DNA from: Levilactobacillus bambusae
GTDB lineage: Bacteria > Bacillota > Bacilli > Lactobacillales > Lactobacillaceae
Assembly (NCBI RefSeq): GCF_003124125.1
Contig: NZ_QCXQ01000001.1
Location: 1-64,000 of the forward strand
DNA length: 64,000 nucleotides
Reading direction: 5' to 3'
Below are positions 37,060 through 46,262 of the stretch, piece by piece (position 1 is the first letter of the stretch; every line of letters begins with the position of its first letter). The position numbers were made by a program, and so were the translations under genes. The notes below the pieces were generated by a model. That model was not told the DNA's origin. It did no database searches and worked only from the letters and a program-made list of their open reading frames with translations.

Positions 37060-37362
37060 TTGAACGAGGAAGAAAAACGAACGCCCCAATCCGATTCTGA
37101 TGAACCGTTAACGCGGGCGGATTACCGCCGTCAGCGTGAACAGTTACAAAAGGATGACTTGGAGCGGGATAAAAAAAGGGTTCGGGTGGAAAAAGATTAT
37201 GCGAAACGGCATCAAACTACTGATACCTACGTCGACCCCACCGAACAACTGGAAGCCTCAAACGAAAAATCAAAACGACTGGCCCGTAAATTAAACTGGG
37301 CAATTTTAGGCGTCTGCATCTTAATTGTTATCGTCTACTTGATTTTATTTTTTGTTGGCTAA
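37060..37362 (+). CDS. small membrane protein, unknown
   Basis: A 100-residue protein of no recognised family. The first 75 residues are highly charged (DYRRQREQLQKDDLERDKKR), likely helical. One membrane helix follows at about 78-98 (WAILGVCILIVIVYLILFF), so it is a tail-anchored or C-in bitopic protein. TTG start after GGTGAG, 12 bp behind the Nudix gene and 40 bp before mtnN, so co-transcription is likely. Confidence 0.75.
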   Translation: MNEEEKRTPQSDSDEPLTRADYRRQREQLQKDDLERDKKRVRVEKDYAKRHQTTDTYVDPTEQLEASNEKSKRLARKLNWAILGVCILIVIVYLILFFVG

Positions 37363-37402
37363 GTGATTTTAACTTAAAGAGATGAGAAACGAGGAAATTA
37401 TT

Positions 37403-38092
37403 ATGCGATTTGGTGTCATTTGTGCCATGGAAGAGGAAATTAAAGATTTAACGGAAAATTTAGAACATGAAGACATTAAGATTATTAACGGAATTCAATT
37501 TTATCAGGGGACAATTTCAGGCCAAGAAGTGGTTTTAGTCCGTTCCGGAATTGGTAAAGTTGAGGCCGGACTGACCACGGCCCTATTAATTGTTGAATTT
37601 AACGTCGATATCGTGATTAATTCAGGTTCAGCCGGAGCCATTGATCCAGAACTGAATATCGGGGACGTTGTCGTTTCGACCCAAACCGCCTACCATGATG
37701 CTGATGCCAGGGCCTTTGGTTATGAATACGGTCAGCTTCCCCAGCAGCCAGCCCGGTTTAACGCCTCGGTAGATTGGGGAAATAAGATTGTTGATGCTGC
37801 CCAGGGGACGGGATTAACGACGAAAAAGGGATTAATTGTTTCCGGTGATCAGTTTATTAATAGTACGGATGAAATTGACCGGATTCGGCACTACTTCCCG
37901 GATGCCCTAACTAGTGAAATGGAAGGGGCTGCGATTGGCCAAGTTGCTAACCAGTTTGCGGTTCCGTACGTTGTTGTTCGGGCAATGTCTGACAACGCCG
38001 ACGGCAACTCAGGCGTTGATTTTGATGATTTTATTATTGATGCGGGAAAGAAGAGCGCCCAAATGTTGCTCGCGCTCTTTGCTGCGGAGTGA
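37403..38092 (+). CDS. mtnN: 5'-methylthioadenosine/S-adenosylhomocysteine nucleosidase
   Basis: A 229-residue nucleoside phosphorylase-fold enzyme. MRFGVICAMEEE opens the protein, SGSAGAID, the substrate-binding SEMEGAA and the catalytic Asp in AMSDNAD are present. It releases adenine from MTA and SAH, feeding the methyl cycle and supplying S-ribosylhomocysteine for LuxS. ATG 37403 follows GAGGAA; an ATG 21 bases upstream has no better SD. Confidence 0.95.
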   Translation: MRFGVICAMEEEIKDLTENLEHEDIKIINGIQFYQGTISGQEVVLVRSGIGKVEAGLTTALLIVEFNVDIVINSGSAGAIDPELNIGDVVVSTQTAYHDADARAFGYEYGQLPQQPARFNASVDWGNKIVDAAQGTGLTTKKGLIVSGDQFINSTDEIDRIRHYFPDALTSEMEGAAIGQVANQFAVPYVVVRAMSDNADGNSGVDFDDFIIDAGKKSAQMLLALFAAE

Positions 38093-38131
38093 TTCGTAAC
38101 ACCTGCGATTTTTCGGAGGGTTTTACAAAAA

Positions 38132-39298
38132 ATGAAAAACGAGATTTACTTAGATAATGCGGCAACAACGCCGATTTCGGCCGAGGTTTTGGCCGAGATG
38201 ACGGATAAGCTGGCAAACGTATGGGGCAATGCTTCCACGCTGTATCAGTATGGTCGGACGGCTCATACCGTATTGGAAGATGCGCGGCACGTGATTGCAA
38301 CGAGTATCAATGCGGACGTCGATGAAATTGTGTTTACCTCGGGAGGAACAGAAAGCGACAATACCGCCATTATGCAGACGGCCCGGGCCAGACGGGGCGA
38401 AGGTAAACACATCATTACCACCGCGATTGAACATGAGGCCGTTTTGAAGCCGATGGCAGCGCTAGAAGAAGCGGGTTTTGACGTGACCTATTTACCCGTT
38501 GATGAGGCAGGAAATATTTCACTAACCGACTTAAAGGCGGCCCTGCGTGAGGATACCATCTTAGTGTCAATTATGTACGGAAATAATGAGGTGGGGTCAC
38601 TCAATCCGATTCACGAAATTGGGACACTCCTGCAGGATTACCAGGCCTGGTTTCATACGGATGCTGTTCAAGCTTACGGGTTAGAGGACATTGATGTGAA
38701 GCGTGATCATATTGATCTGCTTTCTACCTCGGCGCATAAGATTAACGGGCCAAAGGGCACCGGCTTTCTTTACCGGCGAGCCGGCATTAACTTCCCAAGT
38801 TTCATGAAGGGCGGCGACCAGGAAACGAAGCGCCGGGCTGGGACCGAAAATATTCCCAGTATTGCTGGGATGGCGAAGGCAGCCGAAGGATTAACGAAGG
38901 AAGAAAAGGCGAACCGGCAAGCCAAATACTATGGGTTTAAGCAGCAGATTGTTGCAGGTTTAAACCAGGCTGGGGTTGAATTTGAAGTTAATGGCGACAT
39001 GAGTCAAAACCGGTTGAACCACGTGTTTAACATTTGGTTAAAGGGAATTTCCACCTACCTTATGCAGACCAACCTTGATCTGGCAGGAATTGCCGTCTCC
39101 GGCGGGTCGGCTTGTACAGCGGGATCCTTAGAACCCTCGCATGTCTTGACGGCGATGTACGGGGAAAAGAGCCCTCGAATTGCGGAGTCCTTGCGGGTTT
39201 CCTTTGGCCGGTATACCACCAGCGAGGATATTGAAACGTTAGTTCAAACGATTGCGGCAATTACGCAGCGGTTAACCAAGAAAAATGAGGTGCACTAA
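38132..39298 (+). CDS. cysteine desulfurase (IscS/YrvO type)
   Basis: A 388-residue PLP enzyme. The PLP Lys lies in STSAHKINGPKG, the catalytic Cys in GGSACTAGSLEPSHVL. It takes sulfur from cysteine and, judged by its neighbours, passes it to MnmA for 2-thiouridine at tRNA position 34, as B. subtilis YrvO does. No iscU or sufU is adjacent, which supports a dedicated tRNA role. The stop overlaps the ATG of the DUF1831 gene. Confidence 0.92.
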   Translation: MKNEIYLDNAATTPISAEVLAEMTDKLANVWGNASTLYQYGRTAHTVLEDARHVIATSINADVDEIVFTSGGTESDNTAIMQTARARRGEGKHIITTAIEHEAVLKPMAALEEAGFDVTYLPVDEAGNISLTDLKAALREDTILVSIMYGNNEVGSLNPIHEIGTLLQDYQAWFHTDAVQAYGLEDIDVKRDHIDLLSTSAHKINGPKGTGFLYRRAGINFPSFMKGGDQETKRRAGTENIPSIAGMAKAAEGLTKEEKANRQAKYYGFKQQIVAGLNQAGVEFEVNGDMSQNRLNHVFNIWLKGISTYLMQTNLDLAGIAVSGGSACTAGSLEPSHVLTAMYGEKSPRIAESLRVSFGRYTTSEDIETLVQTIAAITQRLTKKNEVH

Positions 39299-39642
39299 TG
39301 CTATTTAAGTCAGAAATGACCGTGAAGGGTGATCCTAATACGTATCGGCTGAGTCCTAATATTAAGGCGTTTGCCTTAAAGGATACTGGGTTTACGGTGA
39401 CGAACGCCGGTAATTACCAACTGGAACGTTCCGTTGATCCGACTTCTCCGTACAACCGCAACTTTTTGTTAAAGGTAACGGTTAATAAAGAGTTGACCGG
39501 GTTTAAGATGGTTACGACGACGGCGAGTGGTAACAATCAGGTGAACATTTTTACCGGTGACAAGGGTGAGGAGCACGCTGAGCAATACCATTACATCATT
39601 CAAAATTTGTTGGATCGTGATATTCTGAGTCAGGTTAACTAG
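39298..39642 (+). CDS. DUF1831 family protein
   Basis: A 114-residue protein that I place in DUF1831, a family of small alpha-beta proteins confined to lactobacilli and relatives. It lies between the cysteine desulfurase (ATG overlaps the stop, so translationally coupled) and MnmA. It has no cysteine, so it cannot itself carry persulfide sulfur. A scaffold or regulatory role in tRNA thiolation is inference from position. Confidence 0.8.
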   Translation: MLFKSEMTVKGDPNTYRLSPNIKAFALKDTGFTVTNAGNYQLERSVDPTSPYNRNFLLKVTVNKELTGFKMVTTTASGNNQVNIFTGDKGEEHAEQYHYIIQNLLDRDILSQVN

Positions 39643-39663
39643 GATGAAGACACACCCGGGGTG

Positions 39664-39692
39664 TTGCAAAATTGGTGAAGAACCTGTACACT
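39664..39692 (+). promoter_or_regulatory. promoter of mnmA
   Basis: TTGCAA and TACACT with 17-bp spacing, giving a leader of about 65 nt to the mnmA ATG. Confidence 0.7.
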
Positions 39693-39694
39693 AG

Positions 39695-40891
<1,197 letters not shown>

Positions 40892-40920
40892 ATGGCTGAT
40901 TGCTAGATTCTCAACGTTAA

Positions 40921-40968
40921 AAGAAACCCAGTACCTTCGGACATTCAGTCGAAGGTACTGGGTTTCTT
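40921..40968 (+). terminator. long-stem hairpin after mnmA
   Basis: A 19-bp perfect stem (40921-40939 with 40950-40968), loop of 10. The 3' arm ends GGTTTCTT with no further U-tract. Confidence 0.7.
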
Positions 40969-41017
40969 ACTTAGTTAATCGATGAGATAGAGATCCGGTA
41001 AAAAGGTGACCGCCGTT

Positions 41018-41046
41018 TTGAATTTTAACCCTAAAACTGGCATAAT
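41018..41046 (+). promoter_or_regulatory. promoter of the phosphoglycerate-mutase-like gene
   Basis: TTGAAT and CATAAT with 17-bp spacing, 50 bases before the chosen start. Confidence 0.65.
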
Positions 41047-41096
41047 AGATGAAGATTATTTGAACCCGTCACTGGGAAACTAAGGGAGTGCTAAAG

Positions 41097-41759
41097 TTGA
41101 AACTTTACTTTATTCGTCATGGTAAGACGCAGTGGAACTTAGAGTCCCGGTATCAAGGGTCCGGGGGAGATTCTCCCTTGCTTCCCGAAAGCTTTCAGCA
41201 AATGGACGAAATTGGGGACTTTTTAAAGTCAACGCCGTTTGCCCATATTTATTCGAGTCCAATTAAGCGGGCTCGAATTACCGCGGGCCGAATTAAGCAA
41301 CGAATTGATCAACCTCAGGTGCCCTTGACCCTGATGAACCGATTGCAAGAATTTGATCTCGGCCAGATGGAAGGAAAGACGTTTGCGGAAGTTGAGCGAC
41401 GGTTTCCTAAGGCCTTTGACGCATTTCGAAATCATCCCGATCAGTATCAGGCCGCTGAAGTTGGGGGCGAGAGTTTTACCGACGTCATTCACCGGATGAC
41501 ACCGGGGATTCAACAAATTATTGCGGCTAATCCCGGCGAGACTGATAACGTGATGGTTGTGAGTCACGGGGCAGCCCTGAATGCAGAAATTAACGCACTT
41601 CTCGGCGTCCCGCTGGCGGAGTTAAGAAAGCGGGGCGGCCTAAGTAATACTAGTTTAACCGTTTTAGAAACCGTTGATAACGGGAAAACATTTACGTTAA
41701 ACGTTTGGAATGAGACCGGCTTTTTACGGGCTCAGCCAACGAAGACAGACACCATTTAG
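41097..41759 (+). CDS. histidine phosphatase (phosphoglycerate-mutase-like)
   Basis: A 220-residue histidine phosphatase: RHGKTQWN near the start carries the phospho-accepting His, and VVSHGAALN the second His. The C-terminal half (GESFTDVIHRM) is of the GpmB/PhoE branch, so a broad phosphatase is more likely than glycolytic mutase. TTG 41097 lies nine bases after GGGAG, which the GTG at 41088 directly abuts. First gene of a unit with the TPR gene (12-bp gap) and recD2. Confidence 0.85.
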   Translation: MKLYFIRHGKTQWNLESRYQGSGGDSPLLPESFQQMDEIGDFLKSTPFAHIYSSPIKRARITAGRIKQRIDQPQVPLTLMNRLQEFDLGQMEGKTFAEVERRFPKAFDAFRNHPDQYQAAEVGGESFTDVIHRMTPGIQQIIAANPGETDNVMVVSHGAALNAEINALLGVPLAELRKRGGLSNTSLTVLETVDNGKTFTLNVWNETGFLRAQPTKTDTI

Positions 41760-41771
41760 GCAGGCGAAAAA

Positions 41772-42437
41772 ATGAGTGATACACACGAACAAGAAGACCA
41801 AATGAATCAGGCCCTTCATGAATTGGTTTTAGCGATTGATCAGGAACCAACTAATTGGCACCACTACTACGATCTGGGGACACTCCTAGTTCAAGTTAAA
41901 AGTTACGCTCAGGCAGAAGAATTATTTATGAAGGCCCTGGGCATGTTTGATCAGGACGAAGAGGCTAAAAATGCCTTGATTTATGGTTTAGGGAACGTTT
42001 ACTACGCGGCAGAAGAATTTGACAAAGCAATCCGCCAATTTCAGCAGATAAAAGACCAAAACTTACAGTCGGATGCGTATATGATGTTAGCCCAAAGTTA
42101 TATGGCACAGGGTAACCATAAACAAGCCCTAGTTTTTGCACTAACGGCGCAGGCTCACCGCCAGCAGGACGCTGAGGCCAATCAACTCGTTGCTGATAAT
42201 TTATTGGCCCTCGGTCATAATCAAGAGGCAGCGGATTTTTACGACCGGGTGTTAACCGTGGACCCACAAAATGGCAAAGCCAACTTTGATCGGGGAATTA
42301 CGGCGATGGTGTTAGGCGAACCCTTTGAGGCCTACTTTAAGATGGCTGAACAAACGGATCCCCAGTATTTTGAAGCGGGTCAACAACGATTAGCAGAGAT
42401 TGAACGGTTCTTACAGGCAAAGGACGGTCGGAAATAG
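41772..42437 (+). CDS. tetratricopeptide repeat protein (YrrB-like)
   Basis: A 221-residue soluble protein made of about five TPR units (WHHYYDLGTLLVQVKSYAQAE, ALIYGLGNVYYAAEEFDKA, AYMMLAQSYMAQGNHKQA and two more). It corresponds in position to B. subtilis YrrB, which also lies between the thiouridylase and RecD2. A protein-interaction scaffold; partners are unknown. Confidence 0.85.
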   Translation: MSDTHEQEDQMNQALHELVLAIDQEPTNWHHYYDLGTLLVQVKSYAQAEELFMKALGMFDQDEEAKNALIYGLGNVYYAAEEFDKAIRQFQQIKDQNLQSDAYMMLAQSYMAQGNHKQALVFALTAQAHRQQDAEANQLVADNLLALGHNQEAADFYDRVLTVDPQNGKANFDRGITAMVLGEPFEAYFKMAEQTDPQYFEAGQQRLAEIERFLQAKDGRK

Positions 42438-42449
42438 AGGAGGGTAAAT

Positions 42450-44966
42450 GTGGCAGAATCCATGGATTTATTTGCTGAGGACTCAGTAAACCAAGAACCA
42501 ACGGCAGATACGGTGACCGGAAAAATTTCTGCCATTTTTTTCAGCAGCCCCGACAGTTTTTATAAGGTTTTGCTGGTTAAGGTGTCGGAAACTAGCTTAG
42601 ATTGGCATGAAGACGAACTCGTAGTGACTGGGAACTTTGCGGACGTTAAAGAGGAAGTCACGTATACCTTTACGGGAAAAAAGGTGGATCACCCTAAGTA
42701 CGGCACTCAATTCCAGGCGCAAAACTATCAAGCTGCGGTCCCAACCTCTAGATCTGGCCTTATTTCGTATTTATCCGGGGATGAGTTTCCCGGGGTCGGA
42801 AAGAAAACGGCCGAGCGAATTGTTGATCTTTTAGGCCTAGATGCGATTGATGAGATTTTAAGTAACCCCCAGGTGTTAGCGCCCTTAAACCTGAAGGCCC
42901 CCACGCAAAAAATGATTGTGGAAACCCTGCAGGCAAATAACGGGATGGAACAGATAATTATTGGGTTGAACGGCTACGGATTTGGGAGTCAACTGGCCGC
43001 AGCCATTTACGATAAGTATCAGGGTAAGACGTTAGACGTCATTCATGAAAATCCCTACCAGCTTGCGGAAGATATTGACCATATTAGCTTTAAACGGGCC
43101 GATCAAATTGCCAAGGACCTGGGGTTTCAAGATACAGCTCCCGAACGAATTCGCGCAGGCTTGCTGCAAACCCTAACGGATCTATCGATGGCCAACGGGG
43201 ATATCTATACCAGTGCGAAGCCCCTGATGAATCAAACGCTGGGACTGTTAGAATCCGCACGGCCAACCCAAATCGCCCCTGATGCGGTGGCCACTCAGCT
43301 CATTGAATTGGCTAAGGAGCAGAAGGTCGTCGGGGATCAGGACCGAATCTACCTGAAGAAATTATACGATGCCGAGTGGGGCATTGCGGAACACCTTAAC
43401 CGCCTATTAAAGGATATCCCCGAACAGACACAACGGTACTCCCCGGACGCGATTGACAAACAGATTCGGATAGTTGAAAAGCAACTGGGAATTACCTATG
43501 ATGACTCGCAAAAGCAGGCGCTATCGGCGGCCATTAGCTCCCAGGTTTTTCTGCTGACTGGGGGGCCGGGAACCGGAAAAACGACGATCATTCGGGGCCT
43601 GGTCGCCTTATTTGCCAAATTACATGGGGTGTCACTAGACGTCAACGAATATAAGGACCAACCCTTCCCCGTGCTACTTGCAGCCCCAACCGGTCGGGCC
43701 GCAAAACGAATGAGCGAGACGACGAACTTACCGGCCAGTACCATCCACCGGTTACTCGGACTAACGGGCCGTGAAAAAAATGAAGCGGAAGCAACAACGA
43801 ACGACTTAGAGGGCGGACTGTTGATCATCGACGAAATGTCGATGGTGGACGTTTTTCTGTTTCGCTCCCTTTTAAAGGCAATTCCAAGCGGTATGCAGGT
43901 GATATTGGTGGGCGATAAAGACCAACTACCGTCCGTTGGGCCAGGGCAAGTCTTTTCGGATTTATTGGCCTCCAAGTCGGTGCCCGCCATTGAACTCTCG
44001 ACCATTTATCGGCAGGGTGACGGTTCCTCAATTATTCCCTTAGCCCACGCAATTAAGGAGGGGCAGTTACCGGCTGATTTTAGTATGAACCAACGGGATC
44101 GGTCGTTTATTTCGTGTAATTTAAACCAAATCGAACCCGTTATTCGCCAAATTATTGAACGGGCAAAGGCTAAGGGCTTTACGGCTCAGCAGATTCAAGT
44201 CTTAGCCCCGATTTATCGGGGGGCCGCTGGGATTAACCGGTTAAATGCCGTTATCCAAGAGATTATGAACCCATTAACTTCGCCCCGCCAAAAGGACGTC
44301 TTATTCCATGACCAACACTTTCGGATTGGTGATAAGGTTTTACACCTAGTAAATAGTCCCGAAAATAACGTGTTTAACGGGGATATTGGTCAGGTGGTCG
44401 GAATCGAGTTGGCTAAGGATAAGGGCAACAAGGATAAAACGGATAAGCTTACCATTGCATTTGAACAAACGGAAGTCACCTATAGCCGGAATGACTGGAA
44501 TCGTTTAACGCTGGCCTACTGCATGTCGATTCATAAATCGCAGGGTTCCGAGTTTACCATGGTGATCCTTCCAATGGTCATGCAGTATTCCCGAATGTTA
44601 CAGCGAAACTTACTTTATACCGCAATTACGCGGGCCTCGCAAATGTTGATTATGCTAGGTGATCAGCAGGCCTTTCAGGCTAGCGTCGACAACGTCTCGA
44701 TTAACCGGAAGACGACGTTGCGGCAGCGGCTAGCCCAGGTTATTCAGGGGCAGGCTCCTACTGAAACTAACGGGGCATTAGCGGCAAACGAACAAGAAAT
44801 TACTCAGGATGAACCCATCCAGGCAACTGAACCAGATCCTGAAATTACGGCGGAGGGACCCAAAATTTTAACGGCGGACCTGATCTTAAGCCAACGGATT
44901 GATCCAATGATCGGAATGAGTAATATTAAACCAAGTGATTTTATGACGCCGGCCGGTCGTGATTAA
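42450..44966 (+). CDS. recD2: RecD2-type DNA helicase
   Basis: An 838-residue SF1B helicase without RecBC partners. The N-terminal OB-like region and helix-hairpin-helix (FPGVGKKTAERIVDLLG at about 112-128) precede the motor. Walker A is GGPGTGKT at 371-378, motif II LLIIDEMSMVD, and motif VI ends TAITRASQML. RecD2 unwinds DNA 5' to 3' and limits mismatch and replication damage in Bacillus. GTG start with GAGGAGGG. The last 90 residues are an acidic, probably disordered tail. Confidence 0.93.
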   Translation: MAESMDLFAEDSVNQEPTADTVTGKISAIFFSSPDSFYKVLLVKVSETSLDWHEDELVVTGNFADVKEEVTYTFTGKKVDHPKYGTQFQAQNYQAAVPTSRSGLISYLSGDEFPGVGKKTAERIVDLLGLDAIDEILSNPQVLAPLNLKAPTQKMIVETLQANNGMEQIIIGLNGYGFGSQLAAAIYDKYQGKTLDVIHENPYQLAEDIDHISFKRADQIAKDLGFQDTAPERIRAGLLQTLTDLSMANGDIYTSAKPLMNQTLGLLESARPTQIAPDAVATQLIELAKEQKVVGDQDRIYLKKLYDAEWGIAEHLNRLLKDIPEQTQRYSPDAIDKQIRIVEKQLGITYDDSQKQALSAAISSQVFLLTGGPGTGKTTIIRGLVALFAKLHGVSLDVNEYKDQPFPVLLAAPTGRAAKRMSETTNLPASTIHRLLGLTGREKNEAEATTNDLEGGLLIIDEMSMVDVFLFRSLLKAIPSGMQVILVGDKDQLPSVGPGQVFSDLLASKSVPAIELSTIYRQGDGSSIIPLAHAIKEGQLPADFSMNQRDRSFISCNLNQIEPVIRQIIERAKAKGFTAQQIQVLAPIYRGAAGINRLNAVIQEIMNPLTSPRQKDVLFHDQHFRIGDKVLHLVNSPENNVFNGDIGQVVGIELAKDKGNKDKTDKLTIAFEQTEVTYSRNDWNRLTLAYCMSIHKSQGSEFTMVILPMVMQYSRMLQRNLLYTAITRASQMLIMLGDQQAFQASVDNVSINRKTTLRQRLAQVIQGQAPTETNGALAANEQEITQDEPIQATEPDPEITAEGPKILTADLILSQRIDPMIGMSNIKPSDFMTPAGRD

Positions 44967-45112
44967 ATAAATTTTAGTGGGTTAAACCGTTCTGTTATAG
45001 CGGTTGGATCCGATTTCATTTAATTGGTGAGCGCGACCGTTACTTGCGATTTTTTTTAATAATTGTAATAATATGAGTATTATTGTTGACGAAAAGGAAC
45101 CAGGAGGCCGTC
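44967..45112 (+). other. intergenic region recD2-prs
   Basis: A small AACCG...CGGTT hairpin (about 44985-45005) and a run of eight Ts at about 45051 suggest a weak terminator. AATAATATGAGTATTATT, just upstream of the prs SD, is an inverted repeat. No promoter can be named with confidence. Confidence 0.4.
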
Positions 45113-46096
45113 ATGGACGAAAAAACCGAGGGTAGCGAACTAAAACTGTTCGCGTTGAATTCAAATATGCCACTTGCTGAAAAAATTGCTAAGGCAGCGG
45201 GAATTCCATTAGGGAAGCGGACCGTTAAACATTTTAGCGACGGAGAAATTCAGATTAAGATTGATGAAAGTATTCGTGGGGCCGATGTGTTTGTCATTCA
45301 ATCCGTTTCAGATCCCGTTAATACTAATTTAATGGAATTGCTCATCTTTATTGATGCTGCACGGCGGGCAAGCGCTAGAACGATTAACGTTGTGATGCCC
45401 TACTACGGATATTCCCGTGCTGACCGGAAGGCGCGGTCTAGAGAACCCATTACCGCTAAGTTAGTTGCGACGATTATGGAAAAGGATGGGGTAGACCGGT
45501 TAATTACGCTTGACTTACATGCGGCGCAATTACAAGGATTCTTCGATATTCCGGTAGACCATTTACAGAGCCTTGCCTTACTAGCTCAATACTTTGTTAA
45601 CCATAACCAAAGCCAAGACCTCGTGATTGTTGCACCCGACCATGCTGGGGTTTCACGGGCTCGTGAATTAGCCGGACTGCTGGATGCACCCATCGCAATT
45701 ATTGATAATCGTGATGAAAATGAAAGTCGGACTCAGGCGGAAGCTGTGATTGGTGACGTTAAGGGAAAGACGGCAATTTTAACGGACGATATCATTGATA
45801 CCGGAATGCGGATGGCCGCTTCGGCTGAAACCCTCAAAAATGCGGGTGCGAATGATATCTATGCGATGGCAACCCACGCTGTTTTTTCAGCGGGAGCTAC
45901 CGAACGCCTACAGAATTCACCACTGACCAACGTGTTAGTGACGGATACCATTCCCGTCCCCGAGGATAAACAGTTTGAGAAACTTCAGATTGTTTCCGTT
46001 GGTGAGTTATTTGGCCGAGCAATTGACCTGATTTACCATGACGAACCAGTGGATTCCCTCTTTCAAAAGATGGTTGATAAATCAATTAAGAAGTAA
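45113..46096 (+). CDS. ribose-phosphate pyrophosphokinase, Prs2-like paralogue
   Basis: A 327-residue PRPP synthetase. The flexible loop reads YGYSRADRKARSREPITAKLVA, with Ala where the canonical loop has Gln (ARQDRKAR). The metal/ATP segment LDLHAAQ is intact. The PRPP-binding motif is LTDDIIDTGMRM instead of the usual DDxxDTAGT. These changes suggest the second prs paralogue that many lactobacilli carry; it may still be active. ATG 45113 has AGGAGG upstream; an earlier in-frame ATG at 45083 has none. Confidence 0.88.
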   Translation: MDEKTEGSELKLFALNSNMPLAEKIAKAAGIPLGKRTVKHFSDGEIQIKIDESIRGADVFVIQSVSDPVNTNLMELLIFIDAARRASARTINVVMPYYGYSRADRKARSREPITAKLVATIMEKDGVDRLITLDLHAAQLQGFFDIPVDHLQSLALLAQYFVNHNQSQDLVIVAPDHAGVSRARELAGLLDAPIAIIDNRDENESRTQAEAVIGDVKGKTAILTDDIIDTGMRMAASAETLKNAGANDIYAMATHAVFSAGATERLQNSPLTNVLVTDTIPVPEDKQFEKLQIVSVGELFGRAIDLIYHDEPVDSLFQKMVDKSIKK

Positions 46097-46105
46097 CTCA
46101 TTATT

Positions 46106-46173
46106 GTAAATAAAGGGTTGTACTTACGGAGAGATGATACTCTGAGGGTACAACCCTTTATTTACGTTTTTTT
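46106..46173 (+). terminator. terminator after the prs paralogue
   Basis: An 18-bp perfect stem (46106-46123 with 46148-46165) with a 24-base loop, followed by G and seven Ts. Confidence 0.92.
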
Positions 46174-46204
46174 AAGGTTTACGGCGGAAATATCAGGGTG
46201 AGCA

Positions 46205-46213
46205 TGGTAAAAT
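46205..46213 (+). promoter_or_regulatory. extended -10 promoter of the OppA gene
   Basis: TGGTAAAAT, 50 bases before the ATG; no clear -35. Confidence 0.5.
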
Positions 46214-46262
46214 AAGCGTAGTGATTTTACTTTTTGTAAGTATGGGAAAGGGAGAGGTTAAG

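Noticed and set aside
43496-44005. 169-codon antisense frame in recD2
   Set aside because: Antisense to the Walker motifs of a clear helicase; no SD or domain.
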